A stretch of DNA of 5,056 nucleotides from DASSLY01 sp035689185 (GTDB taxonomy: Bacteria; Actinomycetota; Actinomycetes; Actinomycetales; Dermatophilaceae): the NCBI GenBank assembly GCA_035689185.1, contig DASSLY010000067.1:1-5056 (forward strand), in the 5' to 3' direction. The number at the start of each line of letters is the position of its first letter. Position 1 is the stretch's first letter. The position numbers and the translations under genes are program-made. The notes under the pieces were generated by a model. It had not been told where the DNA came from, searched no databases, and saw nothing but the letters and a program-made list of their open reading frames with translations. Positions 1-5,056 of this stretch are shown here, piece by piece.

Positions 1-6
1 TGACCG

Positions 7-1923
7 TCACACGATGACCAAGGTGATGGTGGTGCCCTTCGGGGCCTGGGTGCCCGCGTCGACCGACTGGCTGCGGACGGTCCCGAAGAAGCCGCCCATG
101 AACGTCTCGTACCGCACTTGGAACCCGGCGGCCCGGAGCACCCGGGTCGCCTCGCCGCGCTGCATCCCCGTCACCGACGGCACGGTCACCAGCGGTGGCC
201 CCTTGGACACCACCAGGGTGACCTTGTCGCCCTTGTACAGCACGCCACCGGCGGGGTTCTGGCTGATCACCGCGCCCTTGGCGACAGTGTCGTCGAACTC
301 CTGCTTGGTGGCATCGACGGTCAGGCCCTGGTCGGTGAGTGCCTTGACCGCCTGGTCGGCCGGCTTGTTCACCCAGCTGGCCACGGTGACCGGCTCCCTG
401 CCCTTGCTGATGACCAGGGCGACAGCGGTGCCCTTCTTCACCGACGCGCCAGCGCCGGGTGCGGAGGAGATGATCAGCCCGGCGGGCACCGTCTCGGAGA
501 ACGCCTCGGTCGGCGGGGCGGCGGACAGCTGGTTGGCGGCGAGCTGGTCCTTGGCGTCGGCCAGGGTCCGCCCCACCAGGTTCGGCACCTGGTAGCGCTC
601 CGGCCCCTTGGACACCACCAGGTCGACCGTGCTGCCGCGGCGGATCTCGGCCCCGGCGCCGGGGGCGCTGCGGATGACCGTCCCCTGCTTGACCGTCTCG
701 CTGAACGTCGCCTGGACGTCGGCGCCCAGGCGGTCCTGGTCCAGCGCCGCGACCGCCGCGGCCTGGGTGAGCCCGGCCAGCCGGGGCACGTTGGTCAGGC
801 CGAGCGGCCCGGCGGTGAACACCCACACGGCCGCCGCGGCCAGCAGCACCAGGAGCGCGCCGACCGCCCAGGCCCGCATGCCGCGCCGACCCGGCGGACT
901 CGGCGGCGCCACCGCCGCATCCGGGCGCTGGATCACCGCGGTCGACGCACTCGGCCGGCCGGCCGGAGCCGGCAGCCGGGTCGTGGCCGCGTTCAGCGGC
1001 GCCGGCAGGAACGCGGTGGCGGCGGCCGGACCGGCGGCAGAGCTGTCGGCGCGGTGGCGCAGGTCGAGCTCGTCCGGGGAGAGGACCGCGCGGGACCGGC
1101 GCAGCTGATCCAGGAACGCCGAGCCGTCGGCCGGCCGCTGGTCCGGGTCGCGAGCGGTCGCGAGTGCCACCAGGGCGTCCAGCTCGGGGGACAGGCCCGC
1201 CACCCGGCTCGACGGGGCAGGAACCACCCCGTGCACGTGCTGGTAGGCGACGTGGATCGGGGTGTCGCCGTGGAAGGCCCGCTCGCCGGTGAGCATCTCG
1301 AACAGCAGCAGCCCGGCGGCATACACGTCGCTACGGGCGTCGGCGACGCCGCGGGCCACCTGCTCAGGCGACAGGTAGGCGACGGTGCCGAGCAGGACGC
1401 CGGTCTGGGCCGTGGCCGTGGTCGTGGTGACCGCCCGCGCCAGCCCGAAATCGGCCACCTTCACCACGCCGTCGTCGCGCAACAGGACGTTCTCCGGCTT
1501 CACGTCGCGGTGGACCAGCCCGGCCGAGTGGGCTGCGCCGAGCGCCCGCAGCACCGGGTCGAGCAGGTCCAGTGCCGCGCGCGGGGAGAGCGGGCCTTCG
1601 TCCTGGAGCACCTGCCGCAGCGTCTTGCCGTTGACCAGCTCCATGGCGAGGAACATCAGCCCGTCGTCCTCGCCCTGGTCATAGACGGCGACGACGTTGG
1701 GGTGGCTCAGCCTGGCCGCGGAGCGGGCCTCGCGGCGGAACCGGGTGACGAAGCTGGGGTCGGTGCCCAGGTCCGAGCGCAGCACCTTGAGCGCGACCTC
1801 GCGGTCCAGCCGCTGGTCCAGGGCGACGTAGACGCTGGCCATTCCCCCGTCGGCCAGGTGCCCGAGCACGCGGTATCGCTGGTCGACCACCTGGTCGGGC
1901 AGGACGCCGGAGCGGACGGGCAC
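7..1923 (-). CDS. pknL: PknL-like transmembrane serine/threonine protein kinase with four PASTA repeats
   Basis: Hanks-type protein kinase of 638 aa from the chosen GTG start. The kinase domain (about residues 17-275) has a glycine-rich loop (G21, G26-G27), the ATP-binding lysine K46 in VALKVL, helix-C glutamate E65, the catalytic loop HRDVKPEN (D140, K142, N145), DFG at 158-160 and SPE at 185-187. The activation loop is threonine-rich (T166-T169, T171, T174, T180), so autophosphorylation there is likely. A Pro/Ala-rich linker (about 290-346) precedes basic RRGMR and one transmembrane helix (about 350-371). Four PASTA repeats follow (about 378-440, 445-507, 513-575, 579-638); this repeat family binds peptidoglycan fragments or lipid II, so the C-terminus should lie outside the cell. 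The divergent Rv2175c-like neighbour supports PknL orthology, although M. tuberculosis PknL, as I recall it, lacks PASTA repeats. A PknB-type paralogue is the main alternative name. The start is uncertain: no in-frame ATG and no Shine-Dalgarno were found. GTG at 1923 fits a leaderless promoter; other in-frame starts are GTG 2013, TTG 1929 and GTG 1890. Confidence 0.9.
   Translation of the reverse strand: MPVRSGVLPDQVVDQRYRVLGHLADGGMASVYVALDQRLDREVALKVLRSDLGTDPSFVTRFRREARSAARLSHPNVVAVYDQGEDDGLMFLAMELVNGKTLRQVLQDEGPLSPRAALDLLDPVLRALGAAHSAGLVHRDVKPENVLLRDDGVVKVADFGLARAVTTTTATAQTGVLLGTVAYLSPEQVARGVADARSDVYAAGLLLFEMLTGERAFHGDTPIHVAYQHVHGVVPAPSSRVAGLSPELDALVALATARDPDQRPADGSAFLDQLRRSRAVLSPDELDLRHRADSSAAGPAAATAFLPAPLNAATTRLPAPAGRPSASTAVIQRPDAAVAPPSPPGRRGMRAWAVGALLVLLAAAAVWVFTAGPLGLTNVPRLAGLTQAAAVAALDQDRLGADVQATFSETVKQGTVIRSAPGAGAEIRRGSTVDLVVSKGPERYQVPNLVGRTLADAKDQLAANQLSAAPPTEAFSETVPAGLIISSAPGAGASVKKGTAVALVISKGREPVTVASWVNKPADQAVKALTDQGLTVDATKQEFDDTVAKGAVISQNPAGGVLYKGDKVTLVVSKGPPLVTVPSVTGMQRGEATRVLRAAGFQVRYETFMGGFFGTVRSQSVDAGTQAPKGTTITLVIV
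197..622. repeat. Direct repeat inside PASTA coding region (21 bp, copies at 197-217 and 602-622)
   Basis: The same 21 bases occur at 197-217 and 602-622. Read on the minus strand they encode the end of PASTA repeats 3 and 1 (the VVSKGP motif). This is explained by ancestral duplication of the PASTA unit plus strong codon bias; it marks sites where unequal recombination could delete two PASTA repeats in frame (405 bp apart). Confidence 0.8.
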
Positions 1924-1929
1924 TGGCAA

Positions 1930-1935
1930 AGTGTA
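1930..1935 (-). promoter_or_regulatory. Probable -10 element of a leaderless kinase promoter
   Basis: On the minus strand this reads TACACT, matching the actinobacterial TANNNT -10 consensus. Six bases (TTGCCA) separate it from GTG at 1923, which is the spacing expected when transcription starts on the first base of the start codon. No convincing -35 box is seen 16-18 bp upstream, which is common in actinobacterial leaderless promoters. It also accounts for the missing Shine-Dalgarno before the kinase. The call rests on one hexamer and its spacing, so it is moderate. Confidence 0.5.
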
Positions 1936-2052
1936 CGAAGCGGGGTCGCCCTGGCCCGGGATGTCGGCGTCGGGCTGGGGTCGCGTGGCTGGGCGGAGGA
2001 CTACCTGGTTCACGCTTCGATGACGCCGGAACTGCCTCGCCGGTTGCCGCGT

Positions 2053-2058
2053 GGGAGG
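2053..2058 (+). promoter_or_regulatory. Ribosome binding site deciding the GTG start at 2068
   Basis: GGGAGG lies 9 bases before GTG at 2068, a strong Shine-Dalgarno at ideal spacing. It makes 2068 a better start than the in-frame ATG at 2020, which has no such site. The rest of the 1924-2067 divergent intergenic region shows no clear -10/-35 pair for this plus-strand gene. Confidence 0.8.
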
Positions 2059-2067
2059 CTTGTCACT

Positions 2068-2484
2068 GTGAGCGATGCTGCGGCGCCCGCGACCGGCGGC
2101 GAGGCCGGCGGTGACGATCTGCACGAGCTGGTGGGGGACTGGTCTACCCTGCCTGACCTGGCCGAACGTCTCGGCGTGCCGGTCGGCAGAGTGCGCCGCA
2201 TGGTCCAGGACCGGCTGCTGCTGGCGATCCGAACCGGGCCACGCGGGGTCTGGCAGGTGCCTGTGGCGTTCCTCACCGAACCGGGCGTCGACCCGGTCCA
2301 GCCGCGCCCGGAGCTGCGCGGCACCTTCACCGTGCTCGCCGACGGCGGGATGGACGACACCGAGATCATCCGCTGGCTGTTCACCCCGGACCCCACGCTG
2401 CCGGCCGGCGGGACCCCGATGGATGCGCTGCGGGGCGGGCACAAGACCGAGATCCGCCGCCGCGCGATGGAGCTGGCCTTCTAG
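2068..2484 (+). CDS. Rv2175c-like winged-helix DNA-binding protein, probable PknL substrate
   Basis: Small soluble protein of 138 aa. Residues about 28-55 form a helix-turn-helix (LPDLAERLGVPVGRVRRMV followed by DRLLLAIR). The C-terminal part carries the family hallmark DTEIIRWLFTPDPTL (98-111), then PMDALRGGHKTEIRRRAMEL, as recalled for M. tuberculosis Rv2175c (DTEIMRWLFTPDPSL). In M. tuberculosis the orthologue is encoded next to pknL, binds DNA and is phosphorylated by PknL on Thr9 in its disordered N-terminus, which blocks DNA binding. Here the N-terminus (1-25) is also low-complexity and its only threonine is T9, so the same control is plausible but inferred. The gene diverges from the kinase (144 bp between starts) and its stop overlaps that of crtY within CTAG. 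GTG at 2068 was chosen for its GGGAGG site; ATG at 2020 would add 16 residues. DNA targets cannot be told from the sequence. Confidence 0.9.
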   Translation: MSDAAAPATGGEAGGDDLHELVGDWSTLPDLAERLGVPVGRVRRMVQDRLLLAIRTGPRGVWQVPVAFLTEPGVDPVQPRPELRGTFTVLADGGMDDTEIIRWLFTPDPTLPAGGTPMDALRGGHKTEIRRRAMELAF

Positions 2485-3665
2485 CGCCGCCGATATGCCG
2501 CACCGCGTGCCCGGTATGCCGCATCGCCGGCCCGCGCGCGCAGGTCGCCGAGGGCTGCTCGGGTCATGGTCGGCCACGGCGCCGACGCCACCACCCGCAG
2601 GTCGGCGACCGGTCCGGCTCGGCCGTCGAGGAAGGCCAACACCCGCGCCGGCGGGTTGCGCTGGAACAGCCGGGTGAAGAAGGCTGGCCCGTCCAGGCTG
2701 CCGTCGGCCAGCGCCCGCAGGAACACGGCGTCCAGGAACGTGTGCCGCCGTGGGTAGGGCCGGGGCGGGAGCGGGTCGAGGCCGGCGGCCAGCGCACGGG
2801 CCACCGCCTCGCCCTGTCGCAGCATCGCGGCGAAGGTGTACCCCGTCGACGCGCGGGTCGCCCCGCCGGAAGTGCCCAGCCGGTAGACGTGCCGGCCGAC
2901 CCGGCGGGGGTATCCCGCGTCGGTCATCGGGATCGAGCCGCGCTCGCGGTGCAGGGGCTGCCCGCCGGGTGCGACCAAGTGCCGGTAGCGGCCGAACGCG
3001 CGCGCATACCCGTCTTGCGTCAGCGCAGCGGCCGAAAACTCGGTGTACTCCACCAGGGCCGTCCGGGCATCCGTGGGCAGCAGGTAGCCGAACGACATGC
3101 CCGCTGCCGGAGTCGGCGTGCGGAAGTCCATCAGGGTGGGCAGGTCGGGGTCGAAACAGTCGTAGGCGGTGCGGGTGACCTCGCCGTAGAAGTGCTGCAG
3201 CAGCGCGGTCCGCGGCGGTGGGCTCGGCGCGGCCGGGCGCGAGTCGAACACGTACCTGGCCTCGACCCGGCCGAGCGGCGTGTGCACGGTCGCGCCGTCC
3301 GGCCGGTCCTCGACCCGGTCCACCGCGCAGGCCAGGTGCCGTGGCGCGGTCGGCGCGAGGTAGCGGTACAGGTCCTGGCTGCGGACCATGCTGTAGCGCA
3401 ACGGGTCCAGGTCGAGCACGTGCCGGCGGCCGGCGCGGTCGACGAGCAGCACCTGGCGCCAGGACCGGTGCACCGCCTCGTGCACCTCGCTGCGGCCCTC
3501 GTGCCAGTAGCACCAGGTGCGGTCGGCCGGCTGGTCCCGCAGCCGGTCGACCGGGTCGATCACGATGACGGACAGCCCCGCCGGACCGTGTCGGGCCAGC
3601 TGCAGCAGCAGCGTCATCGCCGCGCCGCCACCCCCGACGAGCGCGACGTCCACGCGACCTCTCAC
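2481..3665 (-). CDS. crtY: Lycopene beta-cyclase, CrtY type
   Basis: FAD-dependent lycopene cyclase of 394 aa, a usual length for the bacterial CrtY family. It closes the linear ends of lycopene into beta-ionone rings, giving gamma- then beta-carotene, probably at the membrane surface. The N-terminus has the dinucleotide-binding motif DVALVGGGGAAM (6-17). Family motifs follow: DRTWCYW (48-54), YVFDSRP (138-144), QHFYGEVT (157-164), DFRTP (180-184), FGYLLP (192-197), ALVEYTEFS (203-211), ERGSIPM (241-247, carrying a conserved acidic residue) and RLGTSGGATRASTGYTF (262-278). This is the single-chain type, not the heterodimeric CrtYc/CrtYd type found in some actinobacteria. GTG at 3665 is the start: GGAG lies 9 bases upstream and the start overlaps the crtB stop as GTGA. 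It is the last gene of the visible operon and converges on the Rv2175c-like gene with no room for a separate terminator. The C-terminus has a small AAYR.RG repeat. Confidence 0.95.
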   Translation of the reverse strand: MRGRVDVALVGGGGAAMTLLLQLARHGPAGLSVIVIDPVDRLRDQPADRTWCYWHEGRSEVHEAVHRSWRQVLLVDRAGRRHVLDLDPLRYSMVRSQDLYRYLAPTAPRHLACAVDRVEDRPDGATVHTPLGRVEARYVFDSRPAAPSPPPRTALLQHFYGEVTRTAYDCFDPDLPTLMDFRTPTPAAGMSFGYLLPTDARTALVEYTEFSAAALTQDGYARAFGRYRHLVAPGGQPLHRERGSIPMTDAGYPRRVGRHVYRLGTSGGATRASTGYTFAAMLRQGEAVARALAAGLDPLPPRPYPRRHTFLDAVFLRALADGSLDGPAFFTRLFQRNPPARVLAFLDGRAGPVADLRVVASAPWPTMTRAALGDLRARAGDAAYRARGAAYRRR

Positions 3666-4591
3666 CGCTTGTTGCTCCGGAGGCACCGAATCGGGCCGCT
3701 CGCGGCCCCGATTCGGTGCCTCCGGAGCAACAAGCGCGCAGTGGTGCGGGCCCGGGCGGCGGTCGGCACCACATGTCGGCGGCTGAACACGTCGTAGTCG
3801 GCGGCGACGATCTCGCGAAGGACCATCCGGTAGAGCGTGAACGCCACCGCGACGCAAAGCCGCCCGCGGCGGGACAGCATGGCCAAGCCGGGCCGGGCCT
3901 GGGCGTACAGGCCCAGGTTGCGCTCGACCTCGAACCGCACCAGCTCCCGCAGCGCACGAGACGGCCGGCCTGCCAGCACGGCCTCGGCCATGTCGGCGTC
4001 CGCGACGCCGAACCGGGCCAGGTCCGCCTGGGGCAGGTAGACCCGCCCTCGCTGCCAGTCCTCGGCGACGTCGCGCAGGAAGTTCGTCAGCTGGAACGCC
4101 TCGCCCAGCGCGGCGGCGTGGGCTGCGGACCCGGCGCCGCCGCCGAGGATCGGGTTCACCAGCTCCCCGATCACCGCTGCGCTGCCGCGCATGTAGCCCC
4201 GCAGGTCGGCCCACGTCGGGTACCGCGTGACGGTCAGGTCCATCGCCATCGAGGCGAGGAACTCCGCCAGCAGGTCCGGCGACAGGTCATAGTGGCGCAT
4301 CGTGTGCCGCACCGCCGCCAGCACCGGCGGCACGGAGCCTTCCGGTGCCGCGTCGTCCGCTTCGAGCGCGGTCATGGTGGCCACGGAGAACCGTTGCAGC
4401 GCAATGGGATCGGCACCAGCCATGTCGTCGACGAGCTCGTCGGCGAGGCGAGCGAAGGCATACAGCGCCCACACGTGCGGCCGCGCGTCGCGTCCCAGCA
4501 GGCGTGTCGCGAGGTAGAACGTCCGGCCGTGGGCCGCCATCACCCGCCGGCACTGCCGGTAGGCGGGAGCCAGTTCGGCCGGCACGCTCAC
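3662..4591 (-). CDS. crtB: Phytoene synthase
   Basis: Squalene/phytoene synthase family protein of 309 aa, a normal length. It condenses two geranylgeranyl diphosphates head to head through prephytoene diphosphate to phytoene, the first committed carotenoid step. Both metal-binding aspartate motifs are present: DELVDD (51-56) within WALYAFARLADELVDD, and DVAED (174-178) within FLRDVAEDWQRGRVYLP. The YMRGSAAVIGELVNPILG block (133-150) and GEAFQLTNFLRD (163-174) are also typical. The GTG start at 4591 overlaps the crtI stop as GTGA; no good Shine-Dalgarno precedes it, so translation probably depends on coupling from crtI. The stop overlaps the crtY start in the same way. The oddity is the C-terminal tail, about residues 286-309, which is encoded by a 30-bp inverted repeat, is very basic and does not resemble a conserved family segment. 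All catalytic motifs are upstream of it, so the enzyme should be active. Confidence 0.95.
   Translation of the reverse strand: MSVPAELAPAYRQCRRVMAAHGRTFYLATRLLGRDARPHVWALYAFARLADELVDDMAGADPIALQRFSVATMTALEADDAAPEGSVPPVLAAVRHTMRHYDLSPDLLAEFLASMAMDLTVTRYPTWADLRGYMRGSAAVIGELVNPILGGGAGSAAHAAALGEAFQLTNFLRDVAEDWQRGRVYLPQADLARFGVADADMAEAVLAGRPSRALRELVRFEVERNLGLYAQARPGLAMLSRRGRLCVAVAFTLYRMVLREIVAADYDVFSRRHVVPTAARARTTARLLLRRHRIGAASGPIRCLRSNKR
3666..3736. repeat. Long perfect inverted repeat (30-bp arms, 11-nt spacer) at the crtB/crtY junction
   Basis: Bases 3666-3695 are an exact reverse complement of 3707-3736. The spacer can add CCG/CGG pairing (3696-3698 with 3703-3705) around a CTCG loop, leaving C3706 bulged. 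The repeat encodes crtB residues about 286-309 and ends one base before the crtY start codon. It uses codons uncommon in the surrounding genes (TTG twice, AGG, CGA, ATT). No T-run follows on either strand, so it is not a classical intrinsic terminator. It may be a translational switch, an RNase III substrate, or a remnant of an inserted palindromic element. Confidence 0.95.
3675..3678 (-). promoter_or_regulatory. Shine-Dalgarno of crtY, buried in a hairpin stem
   Basis: On the minus strand this reads GGAG, 9 bases before the crtY GTG at 3665. It lies in the 3' arm of the mRNA hairpin and pairs with the bases at 3724-3727, so it should be hidden unless a ribosome finishing crtB opens the stem. 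Confidence 0.7.
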
Positions 4592-5056
4592 CGCGAGGAC
4601 CCGAGCACCCGCTGCGCGGCGAGCCGGCCGCTGATGAGCACCATCGGCACACCGACACCGGGCGTGGTGCCCGCCCCGGCGAGCACGACGCCGGGGGCCA
4701 GGCGGTTCGGTGTCCGGAACGGCCCGGTCTGGCCGAAGGTGTGCGCCGCCGAGAACGGCGTGCCCGCCGGGTAACCCCTCTCAAGCCAGTCGGCCGGCGT
4801 CACCAGGCACTCGGCCTCGATGTCGAGGTGGTAGCCCGCGCGCTCGGCCACCCGCAACACGTGGTCCCGGTAAGGCCCTCGCAGGGTGGTCCAGTCCAGC
4901 GGCCGCGGCTGGTCCAGGTTGGGTGCCGGGAACAGCAGGTATGCCGTGCCGCCGGCGGGCGGCGCCAGCCCGGGGTCGGTGACGGTGGGCAGGGAGACCA
5001 GGAACGACGGGTCGGCCATCAGCCGGCCCTGGTCCAGGTCGTCGAACACCGCGTTC
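4588..5056 (-). CDS. crtI: Phytoene desaturase, C-terminal part (gene continues past the window edge)
   Basis: Only the last 155 aa are in the window; the frame stays open to the edge, so the start lies beyond 5056. CrtI is an FAD-dependent desaturase that turns phytoene into neurosporene or lycopene. Visible family features are DPSFLVSLPTVTDPGLAPP near the beginning of the fragment, the AHTFGQTGPFRTPN segment, and the closing flavin-contact motif VLAGAGTTPGVGVPMVL followed by ISGRLAAQRVL, all characteristic of CrtI-type desaturases and related carotenoid oxidoreductases. The GTG at 5049 is internal, not a start. The stop overlaps the crtB start (GTGA), making crtI, crtB and crtY one translationally linked unit. 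The number of desaturation steps cannot be read from this fragment; the lycopene cyclase downstream suggests lycopene is the product. Confidence 0.93.
   Translation of the reverse strand, partial: NAVFDDLDQGRLMADPSFLVSLPTVTDPGLAPPAGGTAYLLFPAPNLDQPRPLDWTTLRGPYRDHVLRVAERAGYHLDIEAECLVTPADWLERGYPAGTPFSAAHTFGQTGPFRTPNRLAPGVVLAGAGTTPGVGVPMVLISGRLAAQRVLGSSR

Noticed and set aside
2020..2067. ATG at 2020 as start of the Rv2175c-like gene
   Set aside because: No Shine-Dalgarno lies before it, while GTG at 2068 has GGGAGG at 9 bases; the extra 16 residues are basic and not known in the family.
118..2484. A 788-codon open frame on the plus strand running across the kinase region
   Set aside because: It is antisense to a kinase with every catalytic motif intact; its translation is low-complexity Arg/Gly/His/Pro, typical of GC-rich shadow frames. 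Only its last 138 codons (2068-2484) are a real gene.
2494..2526. Short direct repeat (TATGCCGCA, 21-bp period) near the crtY end
   Set aside because: It encodes a repeated AAYR motif in the CrtY C-terminus; two copies only, with no sign of a regulatory or mobile element.
3666..3736. Inverted repeat as an intrinsic transcription terminator
   Set aside because: No T-run follows the stem on either strand, and it lies inside an operon with overlapping genes. A partial attenuator cannot be excluded, but a classical terminator is not supported.
1924..3957. Extension of the kinase frame upstream to 3957 on the minus strand
   Set aside because: The extension runs through the Rv2175c-like gene, crtY and part of crtB in the wrong frame and has no family features; the frame is open only because of high GC.
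3716..4774. A 352-codon plus-strand frame opposite crtB and crtI
   Set aside because: Antisense to well-conserved crtB and crtI, with no recognisable domain and a His/Arg/Gln-rich composition typical of a shadow frame.
4588..5049. A complete 153-aa gene starting at GTG 5049
   Set aside because: The frame stays open to the window edge and the protein matches only the C-terminal part of CrtI desaturases, so the GTG is internal.

Overview
This is a high-GC window with strong G/C preference at third codon positions, GTG starts and short overlapping genes, which points to an actinobacterium. The linked pair of a PknL-like serine/threonine kinase and a divergent Rv2175c-like DNA-binding protein narrows this to the mycobacterium / pseudonocardia / streptomycete side of the phylum. 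I cannot name the genus from this sequence alone.

Layout. Positions 7-1923 (minus) encode a complete membrane kinase: a cytoplasmic kinase domain, a proline/alanine-rich linker, one transmembrane helix and four extracytoplasmic PASTA repeats. A 144-bp divergent intergenic region (1924-2067) holds a likely leaderless promoter for the kinase and a clear ribosome binding site for the opposite gene. Positions 2068-2484 (plus) encode a 138-aa winged-helix protein resembling M. tuberculosis Rv2175c, a known PknL substrate. It meets the next gene tail to tail: the palindrome CTAG at 2481-2484 supplies the stop codon of both genes. Positions 2481-5056 (minus) are a carotenoid operon transcribed as crtI (3' part only), crtB, crtY: phytoene desaturase, phytoene synthase and lycopene beta-cyclase. 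Both operon junctions are GTGA start/stop overlaps, so translation is probably coupled throughout.

How the genes work together. CrtB joins two geranylgeranyl diphosphates into phytoene, CrtI desaturates phytoene towards lycopene, and CrtY cyclises the lycopene ends to give beta-carotene (or gamma-carotene if one end only). The geranylgeranyl diphosphate synthase is not in the window and may lie upstream of crtI. The kinase and the DNA-binding protein probably form a signalling pair, with cell-envelope ligands sensed by PASTA repeats and DNA binding tuned by phosphorylation. Whether this pair controls the adjacent carotenoid genes is open.

The most unusual element is a perfect 30-bp inverted repeat with an 11-nt spacer (3666-3736). 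It forms the last codons of crtB and, in the mRNA, buries the crtY Shine-Dalgarno sequence in the stem. It looks like a translational switch, an RNase III site, or the footprint of an inserted palindromic element. No RNA genes, CRISPR arrays, transposases or gene-free stretches over 300 bp were seen.
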